A stretch of 7,273 bases of DNA from Stenotrophomonas sp. Its GTDB lineage: Bacteria > Pseudomonadota > Gammaproteobacteria > Xanthomonadales > Xanthomonadaceae. The DNA lies in assembly GCA_003248565.1 (NCBI GenBank), contig QFOV01000162.1, forward strand, positions 1 through 7,273, read 5' to 3'. The translations under genes and the position numbers were made by a program. This document shows, in pieces, positions 1-5,942 of this stretch (position 1 is its first letter; each line of letters begins with the position of its first letter). Below the pieces are notes generated by a model. It had not been told where the DNA came from. It saw nothing but the letters and a program-made list of their open reading frames with translations, and did no database searches.

Positions 1-372
1 TTGCCGGCCAAGCGCGTGTTCCTGGTCAACCTGACGATCATGGCCGCAGGTGCATTGATCCTGGCGACGATGCGTGCCGACCTGATCTGGTACTCGCTGG
101 CCCTGTTCGGGCTTGGTTGGGGTGGCCTGTACACGATGATCCAGCTGCTGGCGGTCAACGCCTTCGGCTTGGGCTCGGCCGGCAAGATCCTCGGCACCAT
201 CACCCTGCTCGATGCGACCACCGCCGGCCTCGGCATCTGGGTGACGGCCAAGATCTTCGACATCACCAAGAGCTACCACATCGCTTTCAGCCTGATCTGC
301 GCGCTGATCGTGCTGGCTCTGCTGGCCGCAACGCTGGTGCGCGACGAACGCGCGCGCGCCTCGGCCGCCTGA
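1..372 (+). CDS. MFS transporter, C-terminal part (5' end outside window)
   Basis: The reading frame is open from the first base and ends at a TGA. The 123 visible residues read as the last part of a major facilitator superfamily permease. Four hydrophobic segments are visible (about residues 6-24, 28-52, 61-86 and 93-113), which would be TM9-TM12 of a 12-helix protein. They are followed by a short charged tail rich in Arg and Ala. A Gly-rich helix (FGLGWGG, 36-42) and the AGKILGTI stretch (60-67) resemble the second half of monocarboxylate or oxalate/formate-type MFS carriers; that subfamily is my inference. The gene certainly begins upstream, so the TTG at base 1 is not proposed as the start. 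The amidase gene follows after 27 bases, so this is probably the uptake system of that operon. The substrate cannot be told from this fragment. Confidence 0.8.
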   Translation: MPAKRVFLVNLTIMAAGALILATMRADLIWYSLALFGLGWGGLYTMIQLLAVNAFGLGSAGKILGTITLLDATTAGLGIWVTAKIFDITKSYHIAFSLICALIVLALLAATLVRDERARASAA

Positions 373-399
373 TCCCCACTACTGCAACGGAGAGACCCC

Positions 400-1074
400 A
401 TGCCCGTGATGGAAACGTCCAACCTCACCGCCCGCCAGTACTGGGAGCAGGTCAAGGCCAACCCCAACCGCGCCAAGTTCGGCTTCGGCGCGCGCCCGGC
501 CATCGTCAACATCGATGTGCAACGCGCCTATACCGACCTGGCCGCGTTCAAGACCGCGTATGCGACCGACCCGCGCCAGATCGAGCACATCAATGCGCTG
601 TCGGCGCAGGTGCGCGCGCTCGGCCTGCCGGTGGTGTGGACGTATGTGGCGTACCTGGAGTCGGGCGAAGACGCCGGCACCTGGGGCACCCGCACCAACA
701 CCCCGGACTCGCTGCAGAACATCAAGCACGGCTCCGAGCGCGCGCAGTTCGATCCACGCGCAGACGTGCAGCCCGGCGACATCGTCATGCACAAGCGCAT
801 GGCCAGCCCGTTCTTCGAAACCAACCTGTGGTCGCTGCTGACCTTCCACAAGATCGACACGCTGATCATCACCGGCGGCTCGACCTCGGGCTGCATCCGT
901 GCCTGCGTGATCGACAGCCTGTCGCGCGGCTACCGCAGCATCGTTCCGGAGGAATGCGTGGCCGACAAGCACGAGATCCCGCACTTCGCCAACCTCAGCG
1001 ACATCATGCTCAAGTACGGCGACGTGGAGCCGGTCGAGCATGTGGCCGCACAGCTGCAGGCGCTGCGCGCATGA
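400..1074 (+). CDS. Isochorismatase-family cysteine amidohydrolase (N-carbamoylsarcosine amidase / maleamate amidase type)
   Basis: A 224-residue cytosolic hydrolase of the isochorismatase-like fold. The expected Asp-Lys-Cys triad is present: D39 (in VNIDVQ), K132 (in MHKRMASPF) and C165 (in GGSTSGCIRA). The STSGC-[IV]-RA signature is typical of N-carbamoylsarcosine amidase and maleamate amidase (NicF), as opposed to true isochorismatases or nicotinamidases. From memory, Arthrobacter N-carbamoylsarcosine amidase uses D51, K144 and C177, which is the same spacing shifted by 12. The family cleaves a linear amide or carbamoyl C-N bond through a thioester, releasing ammonia. The start ATG has GGAGAG (389-394) five bases upstream. 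The stop overlaps the next gene's start as ATGA. Together with the PuuE-like hydrolases downstream, it probably removes ammonia from a ring-opened intermediate. The exact substrate is unknown. Family assignment is firm; the substrate is not. Confidence 0.9.
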   Translation: MPVMETSNLTARQYWEQVKANPNRAKFGFGARPAIVNIDVQRAYTDLAAFKTAYATDPRQIEHINALSAQVRALGLPVVWTYVAYLESGEDAGTWGTRTNTPDSLQNIKHGSERAQFDPRADVQPGDIVMHKRMASPFFETNLWSLLTFHKIDTLIITGGSTSGCIRACVIDSLSRGYRSIVPEECVADKHEIPHFANLSDIMLKYGDVEPVEHVAAQLQALRA

Positions 1075-2006
1075 ACGCCACGACCAAGTCCGATCCGGGC
1101 CTGTTCGACTACTGGCCCTACGACAGCCGTCCGAAGATCGAATGGCCGGGCGGTGCCCGCGTGGCGCTGTGGATCGCGCCCAACATCGAGTTCTACGAGT
1201 ACGCGCCGCCGGCCAACCCGCAGCGCAAACCATGGCCGCGTCCGCTGCCCGACATCCAGGGCTATGGCACGCGCGACTACGGCAACCGCGTCGGCCACCA
1301 GCGGATGATGCGGGTGATGGACCAGTACGGCCTGCGCGGCTCGGTATCGCTGTCCACGGCCATGCTCAAGCACCATCCGGAAGTGATCCAGATGGCGGCC
1401 GAGCGCAACTGGGAATTCTTCAGCCACGGCATCTACAACACCCGCTACACCTACGGCATGGACGAGGCGCAGGAGCGGGAGATGATCGCGCACTCGATGG
1501 CGCTGATCGCCGAACACACCGGCCAGCACTGCGACGGCTACCTGGCACCAGCGCTGTCGCATTCCGACGCCACCATCGACCTGTTCGCCGAGGCCGGTGG
1601 CCTGTATACCTGCGACCTGTTCCACGATGACCAGCCAACGCCGGTAAAGACCCGCTCGGGCAAGCGCTTCGTGTCGGTGCCGTACTCGCTGGAGCTCAAC
1701 GACACCATCGTCTACGTCACCAACAAGATCGAGCCGCGCCGTTACGGGCAGATGATCAAGGACGCCTTCGACCGCCTGTACGCCGAAGGCGAGCACTCCG
1801 GCACGGTGATGTGCGTGCCGCTGCACGCCTACCAGGTCAGCCACCCGCACCGCTTGGCCGCTTTCCACGATGCGATGGACTACATCTGCAGCCACGACAA
1901 GGTGTGGAAGGCCACCGGCCGCGAGATCGCCCAGCATTATCTGGACAAGCACTACGACGATGCGCTGGCCTCGATGACGGCGATCAACGCGGAGGACGCG
2001 GCATGA
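1071..2006 (+). CDS. PuuE-like polysaccharide deacetylase-family hydrolase (first of two)
   Basis: A 311-residue protein of the NodB/CE4 fold, in the branch that includes metal-independent allantoinase PuuE and cyclic imide hydrolase; it is unlikely to act on polysaccharide. Visible landmarks are LWIAPNIEFYEY (33-44) where chitin deacetylases have TFDDG, RDYGNRVG (68-75), SHGIYN with H119 where deacetylases have HSxxH, a YLAPALSHS loop, the PYSLELND stretch, and H252 in PLHAY followed by HPHR. The canonical Asp-Asp and the second motif His are absent, as in PuuE. These enzymes hydrolyse cyclic C-N bonds in ureides or imides. The ATG lies inside the amidase stop (ATGA), and the Shine-Dalgarno sequence is weak, so translation is probably coupled. 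The frame is open far upstream, but that part reads through the amidase gene and is not coding. Substrate unknown; the annotation allantoinase would be too specific. Confidence 0.88.
   Translation: MNATTKSDPGLFDYWPYDSRPKIEWPGGARVALWIAPNIEFYEYAPPANPQRKPWPRPLPDIQGYGTRDYGNRVGHQRMMRVMDQYGLRGSVSLSTAMLKHHPEVIQMAAERNWEFFSHGIYNTRYTYGMDEAQEREMIAHSMALIAEHTGQHCDGYLAPALSHSDATIDLFAEAGGLYTCDLFHDDQPTPVKTRSGKRFVSVPYSLELNDTIVYVTNKIEPRRYGQMIKDAFDRLYAEGEHSGTVMCVPLHAYQVSHPHRLAAFHDAMDYICSHDKVWKATGREIAQHYLDKHYDDALASMTAINAEDAA
1991..1996 (+). promoter_or_regulatory. Ribosome binding site for the second PuuE-like gene
   Basis: GGAGGA sits six bases before the ATG at 2003, inside the 3' end of the preceding gene. 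It decides the start of the second hydrolase: its frame is open well upstream, but only this ATG has a strong Shine-Dalgarno sequence, and it overlaps the previous stop as ATGA. Confidence 0.8.
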
Positions 2007-2923
2007 GCCTGGATCGCAGCTTCCTGGAGTACCCGCAGCTGCGCCATGGCATGGACCATGCGCGTTACAGCTGGTCGATGCTGGCCGAGCGCCCGGCCGT
2101 GCGCTGGCCCGACGACAAGCCGCTGGCGCTGTGGATCAACCTGAGCCTGGAGCACTTCCCGCTCAACCCCAAGGGCGAGGGCTTCAAGCCGCACGGCGCA
2201 ATGGTCATGCCCTACCCGGACCTGCGCCATTACACGCTGCGCGATTACGGCAACCGGGTCGGCGTGTTCCGCGTACTGGATGCGCTGGAAAAGTACGGTC
2301 TGCGCGCCAGCGCCGCGGTCAACGGCGAGCTGGCCGAGCGCTACCCAGCCCTGCTGCGTCGGCTCAAGGTGCGCAGCGCCGAGCTGGTCGCGCACGGCTG
2401 GAACATGGACAGCGTGCACTACGGCGGGCTCGACCCGGCGCGCGAAGCTGAATACATCCAGCGCAGTTTGGCCGCACTGGCCCCGTATTCGGACGGCCCC
2501 ATCAAGGGCTGGTTGTCACCGGCCAGATCGCAGTCCGAAAACACCCCGGAACTGCTGCAACAGGCCGGTTTGCAATGGTTTGGTGACTGGATCAACGACG
2601 AGCTGCCCTACCCCTTCCAGACCGCCAACGGCCCGCTCACCGCACTGCCGTTGTCACTGGAATTGGAAGATCGCTTCATCGTCGGCGAAAATCTGCATGC
2701 CGAGGCCGAGTATGCGGACCAGATGGTCGATGCCTGCGATTTCCTACTGGAGGAAGCGCAGCGCAGCGGACAGGGTCGCCTGCTCGCGCTCAACATCCAC
2801 CCGTGGGTGATGGGCCAGCCGCACCGCATCAAGCACCTGGAACGCGTGTTCTCCCATCTGGCAGACAACGCAGGGCTGATCTGGAACGCTGCGCCTTCGC
2901 AGATCATCGCCGCCTCACGTTGA
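2003..2923 (+). CDS. PuuE-like polysaccharide deacetylase-family hydrolase (second of two)
   Basis: A 306-residue paralogue of the preceding protein. Shared landmarks, in order, are RPxxxWP, ALWI then a Glu, RDYGNRVG, YGLR, AHGWN with H131, a WLSPARSQS loop (YLAPALSHS in the neighbour), PLSLELED, and NIHPW with H266 followed by QPHRI. HGW at 131-133 is closer to the HGWRW motif I remember from PuuE allantoinases than the neighbour's SHGIYN is. By eye the two are clearly homologous but strongly diverged, so this is an old duplication. Canonical CE4 metal residues (the Asp pair and HxxxH) are missing here too. It probably hydrolyses a cyclic ureide or imide, either as a second step or as a partner subunit of the first copy; both are inferences. 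The start is fixed by GGAGGA at 1991 and the ATGA overlap. A strong hairpin lies across its stop codon. Confidence 0.87.
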   Translation: MSLDRSFLEYPQLRHGMDHARYSWSMLAERPAVRWPDDKPLALWINLSLEHFPLNPKGEGFKPHGAMVMPYPDLRHYTLRDYGNRVGVFRVLDALEKYGLRASAAVNGELAERYPALLRRLKVRSAELVAHGWNMDSVHYGGLDPAREAEYIQRSLAALAPYSDGPIKGWLSPARSQSENTPELLQQAGLQWFGDWINDELPYPFQTANGPLTALPLSLELEDRFIVGENLHAEAEYADQMVDACDFLLEEAQRSGQGRLLALNIHPWVMGQPHRIKHLERVFSHLADNAGLIWNAAPSQIIAASR

Positions 2924-2930
2924 GGCGGCG
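2908..2930 (+). terminator. Perfect 10-bp GC-rich hairpin over the stop codon, probable end of the hydrolase operon
   Basis: CGCCGCCTCA (2908-2917) and TGAGGCGGCG (2921-2930) pair perfectly around the 3-base loop CGT. The right arm begins with the TGA stop codon. No run of T follows (the next bases are GTTCCAGGCA), so this is not a standard intrinsic terminator. It may still act as a pause site, mRNA 3'-end stabiliser or Rho-assisted end. It is the only strong structure in the 63-base gap before the next gene. Confidence 0.55.
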
Positions 2931-2986
2931 GTTCCAGGCAACCGTCGTCGCCCAAACCGCGCCGGCCTTTACCCAAGAGCCCTTGC

Positions 2987-4666
2987 ATGAACACTGAAGC
3001 CAACACCGCCCTGCCGCCGCGCGAAGCGATGGAATTTGACGTCGTCATCGTCGGCGCCGGCCCTGCCGGTCTGGCCACCGCCATCCGCCTGCGCCAGCTG
3101 GCGGTCGAGAAGGGCCAGGAATTGTCGGTGTGCGTATTGGAGAAAGGCTCCGAGCCCGGCGCGCACATCCTGTCCGGCGCGGTGATGGACCCGCGCGCGC
3201 TCAACGAGCTGTTCCCGGACTGGAAGGAACGCGGTGCGCCGCTGCGGCAGGCCGTCACCCGCGACGAATTCCTGTTCTTGAATGAAACCGGCGCCAAGAG
3301 CACGCCGCATGCCCTGCTGCCGGAATGCTTCCACAACGATGGCAGCTACATCATCAGCCTGGGCGAAGTCAGCCGCTGGCTGGCGCAGCAGGCCGAGGCG
3401 CTGGAAGTGTCGATCTTCCCGGGCTTTGCCGCCGCCGAAGTGCTGTACGACGAGAACGGCGCGGTAATGGGCGTGGCCACCGGCGACATGGGCATCCACA
3501 AGGACGGCACGCCGGGCCCGAACTACGAGCGCGGCATGGAACTGCATGCCAAGTACACGATCTTCGCCGAAGGCTCGCGTGGCCACCTCGGCCGCCAGCT
3601 GATCAGCAGGTTCAAGCTCGATGCCGGCAAGGACCCGCAGTCCTATGGCCTGGGCATCAAGGAGCTGTGGCAGATCGATCCGGCCAAGCACGAGCCGGGC
3701 CTGGTGGTGCACGCCGCCGGCTGGCCGCTGGACAACGACACCTACGGCGGTGCCTTCCTGTACCACGCCGAAGGCGGCAAGGTCTCGATCGGCTATGTGG
3801 TCGGCCTGGACTACAAGAACCCGTGGCTGAGTCCGTTCGAGGAATTCCAGCGCTTCAAGACCCATCCGGCGATCCGCAAGCACCTGGAAGGCGGCAAGCG
3901 CGTTGCCTACGGCGCACGTGCGATCACCGCCGGCGGCATCCTGTCGCTGCCCAAGACCGTGTTCCCGGGCGGCGCGCTGGTCGGCTGCGAAGCCGGCTAC
4001 CTCAACGTCAGCCGCATCAAGGGCAGCCACGCCGCGATCAAGACCGGCATGCTGGCCGCCGAGGCCGCGTTCGATGCGCTGGTCGCCGGTCGCTCGCGCG
4101 ATGAGCTGAGCGCCTATCCGGAAGCGTTCGAGAACAGCTGGCTGAAGGCCGAGCTGCTGCAGGCCAAGAACTTCAAGCAGTGGTTCAAGAAGGGCCGCAC
4201 CTTGGCCACGCTGATGACCGGCATCGAACAGTGGCTGCTGCCCAAGCTGGGCATCCGCAATGCGCCGTGGACCATCCACCGCACCAAGGCCGACCACGAG
4301 TGCCTGGAGCCGGCCGCCAGCCAGCCGAAGATCAACTATCCCAAGCCCGACAACGTGCTGACGTTTGATCGCCTGAGCTCGGTGTTCCTGTCCTCGACCA
4401 ACCACGAGGAAGACCAGCCCAGCCACCTGACCTTGAAGGACGCCAGCGTGCCGGTGAAGGTCAACCTGGCCACCTATGGCGGCCCGGAAGCGCGCTACTG
4501 CCCGGCTGGCGTCTACGAGTTCGTCGGCGAAGGCAGCGACACCCGCCTGCAGATCAACGCGCAGAACTGCGTGCACTGCAAGACCTGCGACATCAAGGAC
4601 CCGACCCAGAACATCGTGTGGGTGACCCCGCAGGGTGGTGGCGGACCGAACTATCCGGCGATGTAA
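2987..4666 (+). CDS. Electron transfer flavoprotein:ubiquinone oxidoreductase (ETF-QO)
   Basis: A complete 559-residue ETF dehydrogenase. It takes electrons from reduced ETF, which collects them from acyl-CoA and amino-acid-derived dehydrogenases, and passes them via FAD and a 4Fe-4S cluster to ubiquinone at the cytoplasmic face of the inner membrane. The N-terminal FAD fold shows DVVIVGAGPAG (GxGxxG at 23-28) and the acidic end of beta-2 at E52, followed by GAHILSG (58-64). The second FAD contact region with GCEAGYLNVSRIKG starts near 333. The C-terminal ferredoxin-like domain has the four cluster cysteines C505, C528, C531 and C534 in the C-x22-C-x2-C-x2-C pattern, ending in the typical GGGGPNYPAM. 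Length fits bacterial members; human ETFDH carries an extra targeting peptide. The start at 2987 has only a weak AAGAG upstream; M15 at 3029 would leave the FAD motif intact and cannot be excluded. prpB follows after 28 bases. Confidence 0.97.
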   Translation: MNTEANTALPPREAMEFDVVIVGAGPAGLATAIRLRQLAVEKGQELSVCVLEKGSEPGAHILSGAVMDPRALNELFPDWKERGAPLRQAVTRDEFLFLNETGAKSTPHALLPECFHNDGSYIISLGEVSRWLAQQAEALEVSIFPGFAAAEVLYDENGAVMGVATGDMGIHKDGTPGPNYERGMELHAKYTIFAEGSRGHLGRQLISRFKLDAGKDPQSYGLGIKELWQIDPAKHEPGLVVHAAGWPLDNDTYGGAFLYHAEGGKVSIGYVVGLDYKNPWLSPFEEFQRFKTHPAIRKHLEGGKRVAYGARAITAGGILSLPKTVFPGGALVGCEAGYLNVSRIKGSHAAIKTGMLAAEAAFDALVAGRSRDELSAYPEAFENSWLKAELLQAKNFKQWFKKGRTLATLMTGIEQWLLPKLGIRNAPWTIHRTKADHECLEPAASQPKINYPKPDNVLTFDRLSSVFLSSTNHEEDQPSHLTLKDASVPVKVNLATYGGPEARYCPAGVYEFVGEGSDTRLQINAQNCVHCKTCDIKDPTQNIVWVTPQGGGGPNYPAM

Positions 4667-4684
4667 ACGTCGCCATCAACCCAC

Positions 4685-4689
4685 AGGAG
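4685..4689 (+). promoter_or_regulatory. Ribosome binding site of prpB
   Basis: AGGAG lies five bases before the ATG at 4695. It selects this ATG over in-frame codons further upstream (from 4635), which would overlap the end of the ETF-QO gene and add residues unlike any known PrpB. Confidence 0.85.
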
Positions 4690-4694
4690 TTTTG

Positions 4695-5579
4695 ATGAGC
4701 ATTGTCAGTCCAGGCGCCCGCTTCCGCGCGGCGCTCACACAGGAAAGCCCGCTGCAGATCCCCGGTGCGATCAACGCCAACCACGCGTTGCTGGCCAAGC
4801 GGGCGGGCTTCCGTGCGGTCTACCTGTCCGGTGGCGGCGTCGCCGCCGGCTCGCTGGGCCTGCCGGACCTGGGCATCAACACCATGGACGACGTGCTCAC
4901 CGACATCCGCCGCATCACCGACGTCTGCGACCTGCCGCTGCTGTCGGACATCGACACCGGCTTTGGTCCGAGCGCGTTCAACATCGCGCGCACGGTGAAG
5001 TCACTGATCAAGGCCGGTGCGGCGGCCTGCCATATCGAAGACCAGGTGGGCGCCAAGCGTTGCGGCCATCGCCCGAACAAGGAAATCGTGTCGCTGGGCG
5101 AGATGGTGGACCGGGTCAAGGCCGCGGCCGATGCCAAGACTGATGCCGATTTCTTCCTGATCGCGCGTACCGATGCGATCCAGATGGAAGGCGTGGACGC
5201 GGCGATCGAGCGTTCGCTGGCCTGCGTCGAGGCCGGTGCCGATGGCATCTTTGCCGAAGCCTCGTATGACCTGGAGACCTACAAGCGCTTTGTCGATGCG
5301 GTGAAGGTGCCGGTATTGGCCAACCTCACCGAGTTCGGGCAGACGCCGCTGTTCTCGACCGAGGAGCTGGGTTCGGTCGGCGTCGCGATGTGCATCTATC
5401 CACTGTCGGCGTTCCGCGCGATGAACAAGGCCGCGGAGAACGTGTATACCGCGATCCGTCACGATGGCCACCAGCGCAATGTGGTGGACACCATGCAGAC
5501 CCGCGAGGAGTTGTACGAGCGGATCGGGTATCACACGTTCGAGCAGAGTCTGGATAGGACCTTTGCTACGAAGAAGTGA
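4695..5579 (+). CDS. prpB: 2-Methylisocitrate lyase (PrpB)
   Basis: A 294-residue enzyme of the isocitrate lyase/PEP mutase superfamily. It cleaves 2-methylisocitrate to pyruvate and succinate, the last step of the 2-methylcitrate cycle that disposes of propionyl-CoA. The protein matches my memory of E. coli PrpB (296 residues) nearly collinearly: the N-terminal SPGxxFRAALT, YLSGGGVAAGSLGLPDLG with D58, the Mg-binding D85 and D87 in SDIDTGFG, the catalytic loop AKRCGH (K121-H125 with C123), the LIARTDA strand, and the PLSAFRAMN and DTMQTREELYE stretches near the C-terminus. All key residues are present. Its start gives the normal family length. It follows the ETF-QO gene closely on the same strand, so the two are probably co-transcribed. 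The usual partners prpC, acnD and prpF are not downstream, where a repeat-filled gap begins. Confidence 0.96.
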   Translation: MSIVSPGARFRAALTQESPLQIPGAINANHALLAKRAGFRAVYLSGGGVAAGSLGLPDLGINTMDDVLTDIRRITDVCDLPLLSDIDTGFGPSAFNIARTVKSLIKAGAAACHIEDQVGAKRCGHRPNKEIVSLGEMVDRVKAAADAKTDADFFLIARTDAIQMEGVDAAIERSLACVEAGADGIFAEASYDLETYKRFVDAVKVPVLANLTEFGQTPLFSTEELGSVGVAMCIYPLSAFRAMNKAAENVYTAIRHDGHQRNVVDTMQTREELYERIGYHTFEQSLDRTFATKK

Positions 5580-5580
5580 A

Positions 5581-5660
5581 GCCTTGGGACTTTGAAGGCT
5601 TTGAAGCTAGGAGCTTGAAGGCCTAGATGCTTGGAAGCTTGAAATTCTAAAAGCTCAAAA
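5581..5660. repeat. Degenerate TTGAAGC-type short repeats after prpB
   Basis: This stretch holds several imperfect copies of a TTTGAAGGC / GCTTGAAGGC / GCTTGGAAGC theme, at about 5591, 5600, 5613, 5629 and 5637, in a base composition clearly richer in A+T than the genes. Small palindromes arise from it, for example AAGCT-AGG-AGCTT at 5604-5616. No ORF or promoter is supported. It looks like eroded simple-sequence DNA; any role as a prpB 3' end is unproven. Confidence 0.6.
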
Positions 5661-5663
5661 GCT

Positions 5664-5702
5664 GCCCTCACCCCTACCCCTCTCCCGTAAACGGGAGAGG
5701 GG
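5664..5702 (+). repeat. REP-like intergenic palindrome, copy 1
   Basis: A head GCCCTCACCCC (5664-5674) is followed by a perfect 11-bp hairpin: the arms are 5677-5687 and 5692-5702 with loop TAAA. The CCCTCA head plus CTCCCG...CGGGAG hairpin matches a repeat style that I recall as common between genes of Xanthomonadaceae. It lies about 100 bases after prpB and has no T-run, so it is called a repeat, though it may also limit read-through. It is inverted relative to copy 2 at 5943-5987. Confidence 0.75.
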
Positions 5703-5710
5703 ACTACTCC

Positions 5711-5810
5711 GCTATCTTGTGCATAGCCTGGCAGTGTCGGCTTCGACGCACTCCGCGAAGTACGTCAAGAGCCGGAGAAGCGCTGCTCAAGCAATGCACC
5801 AAGACATAGC
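5711..5810. repeat. 100-base imperfect long hairpin, MITE-like or structured RNA
   Basis: The two halves fold on each other almost end to end. Arms pair as 5711-5715/5806-5810, 5716-5718/5801-5803, 5720-5724/5794-5798, 5731-5734/5783-5786, 5738-5742/5770-5774, 5745-5748/5763-5766 and 5750-5752/5759-5761, with a six-base loop at 5753-5758. By hand I count about 37 base pairs, including two G-T, out of 42 left-arm positions, with small bulges mainly in the right arm. It encodes no plausible protein. It could be a small non-autonomous element, a degenerate inverted repeat, or an RNA stem-loop. The strand of any transcript is unknown. Confidence 0.6.
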
Positions 5811-5853
5811 TACACCCGTGATTCGGAGAACAACCTAGCGGCCGGATGAGCAT

Positions 5854-5910
5854 GCTTTTGCTTCTTGCTTTTGCTTCTAGCTTTTGCTTCTGGCTTTTGC
5901 TTCTGGCTTT
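5854..5910. repeat. 13-base tandem repeat GCTTTTGCTTCTN, four copies plus a partial fifth
   Basis: Four uninterrupted 13-base units occupy 5854-5866, 5867-5879, 5880-5892 and 5893-5905. They differ only in their last base (T, A, G, G). A fragment GCTTT follows at 5906-5910. Each unit contains a shorter GCTT echo, and related GCTTT/GCTTTG words recur at about 5993-6025. The pyrimidine-rich strand is +. Translation in any frame gives only low-complexity peptides. Four near-identical copies suggest recent slippage, so copy number may vary between strains. Confidence 0.85.
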
Positions 5911-5942
5911 ATGCCGACAGACCCCAAAGAGCATGAAGTCTC

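Noticed and set aside
117..1070. Upstream extension of the first PuuE-like gene
   Set aside because: The frame happens to be open through the MFS and amidase genes, but the peptide is Arg/Ala/His-rich noise. Homology and the ATGA overlap place the start at 1071.
379..1233. A 284-codon minus-strand frame opposite the amidase gene
   Set aside because: Antisense shadow; the plus strand carries the complete catalytic triad and a good ribosome binding site.
930..1952. A 340-codon minus-strand frame opposite the amidase and first PuuE-like gene
   Set aside because: Antisense shadow with the same biased composition and no domain, overlapping two well-supported genes.
2969..4576. A 535-codon open frame on the minus strand opposite the ETF-QO gene
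   Set aside because: It mirrors the coding strand of a certain gene in GC-rich DNA. The translation is rich in Arg, Gln, His, Val and Ala with no recognisable motif.
4635..4694. Longer PrpB beginning at 4635
   Set aside because: It would overlap the end of ETF-QO and add 20 residues absent from the family; AGGAG at 4685-4689 points to 4695.
5677..5702. Intrinsic terminator of prpB
   Set aside because: The stem is strong but lies about 100 bases after the stop and lacks a T-run; the head sequence and the second inverted copy identify it as a dispersed repeat.
5854..5910. CRISPR array
   Set aside because: The 13-base units abut with no spacers, so this is a simple tandem repeat.
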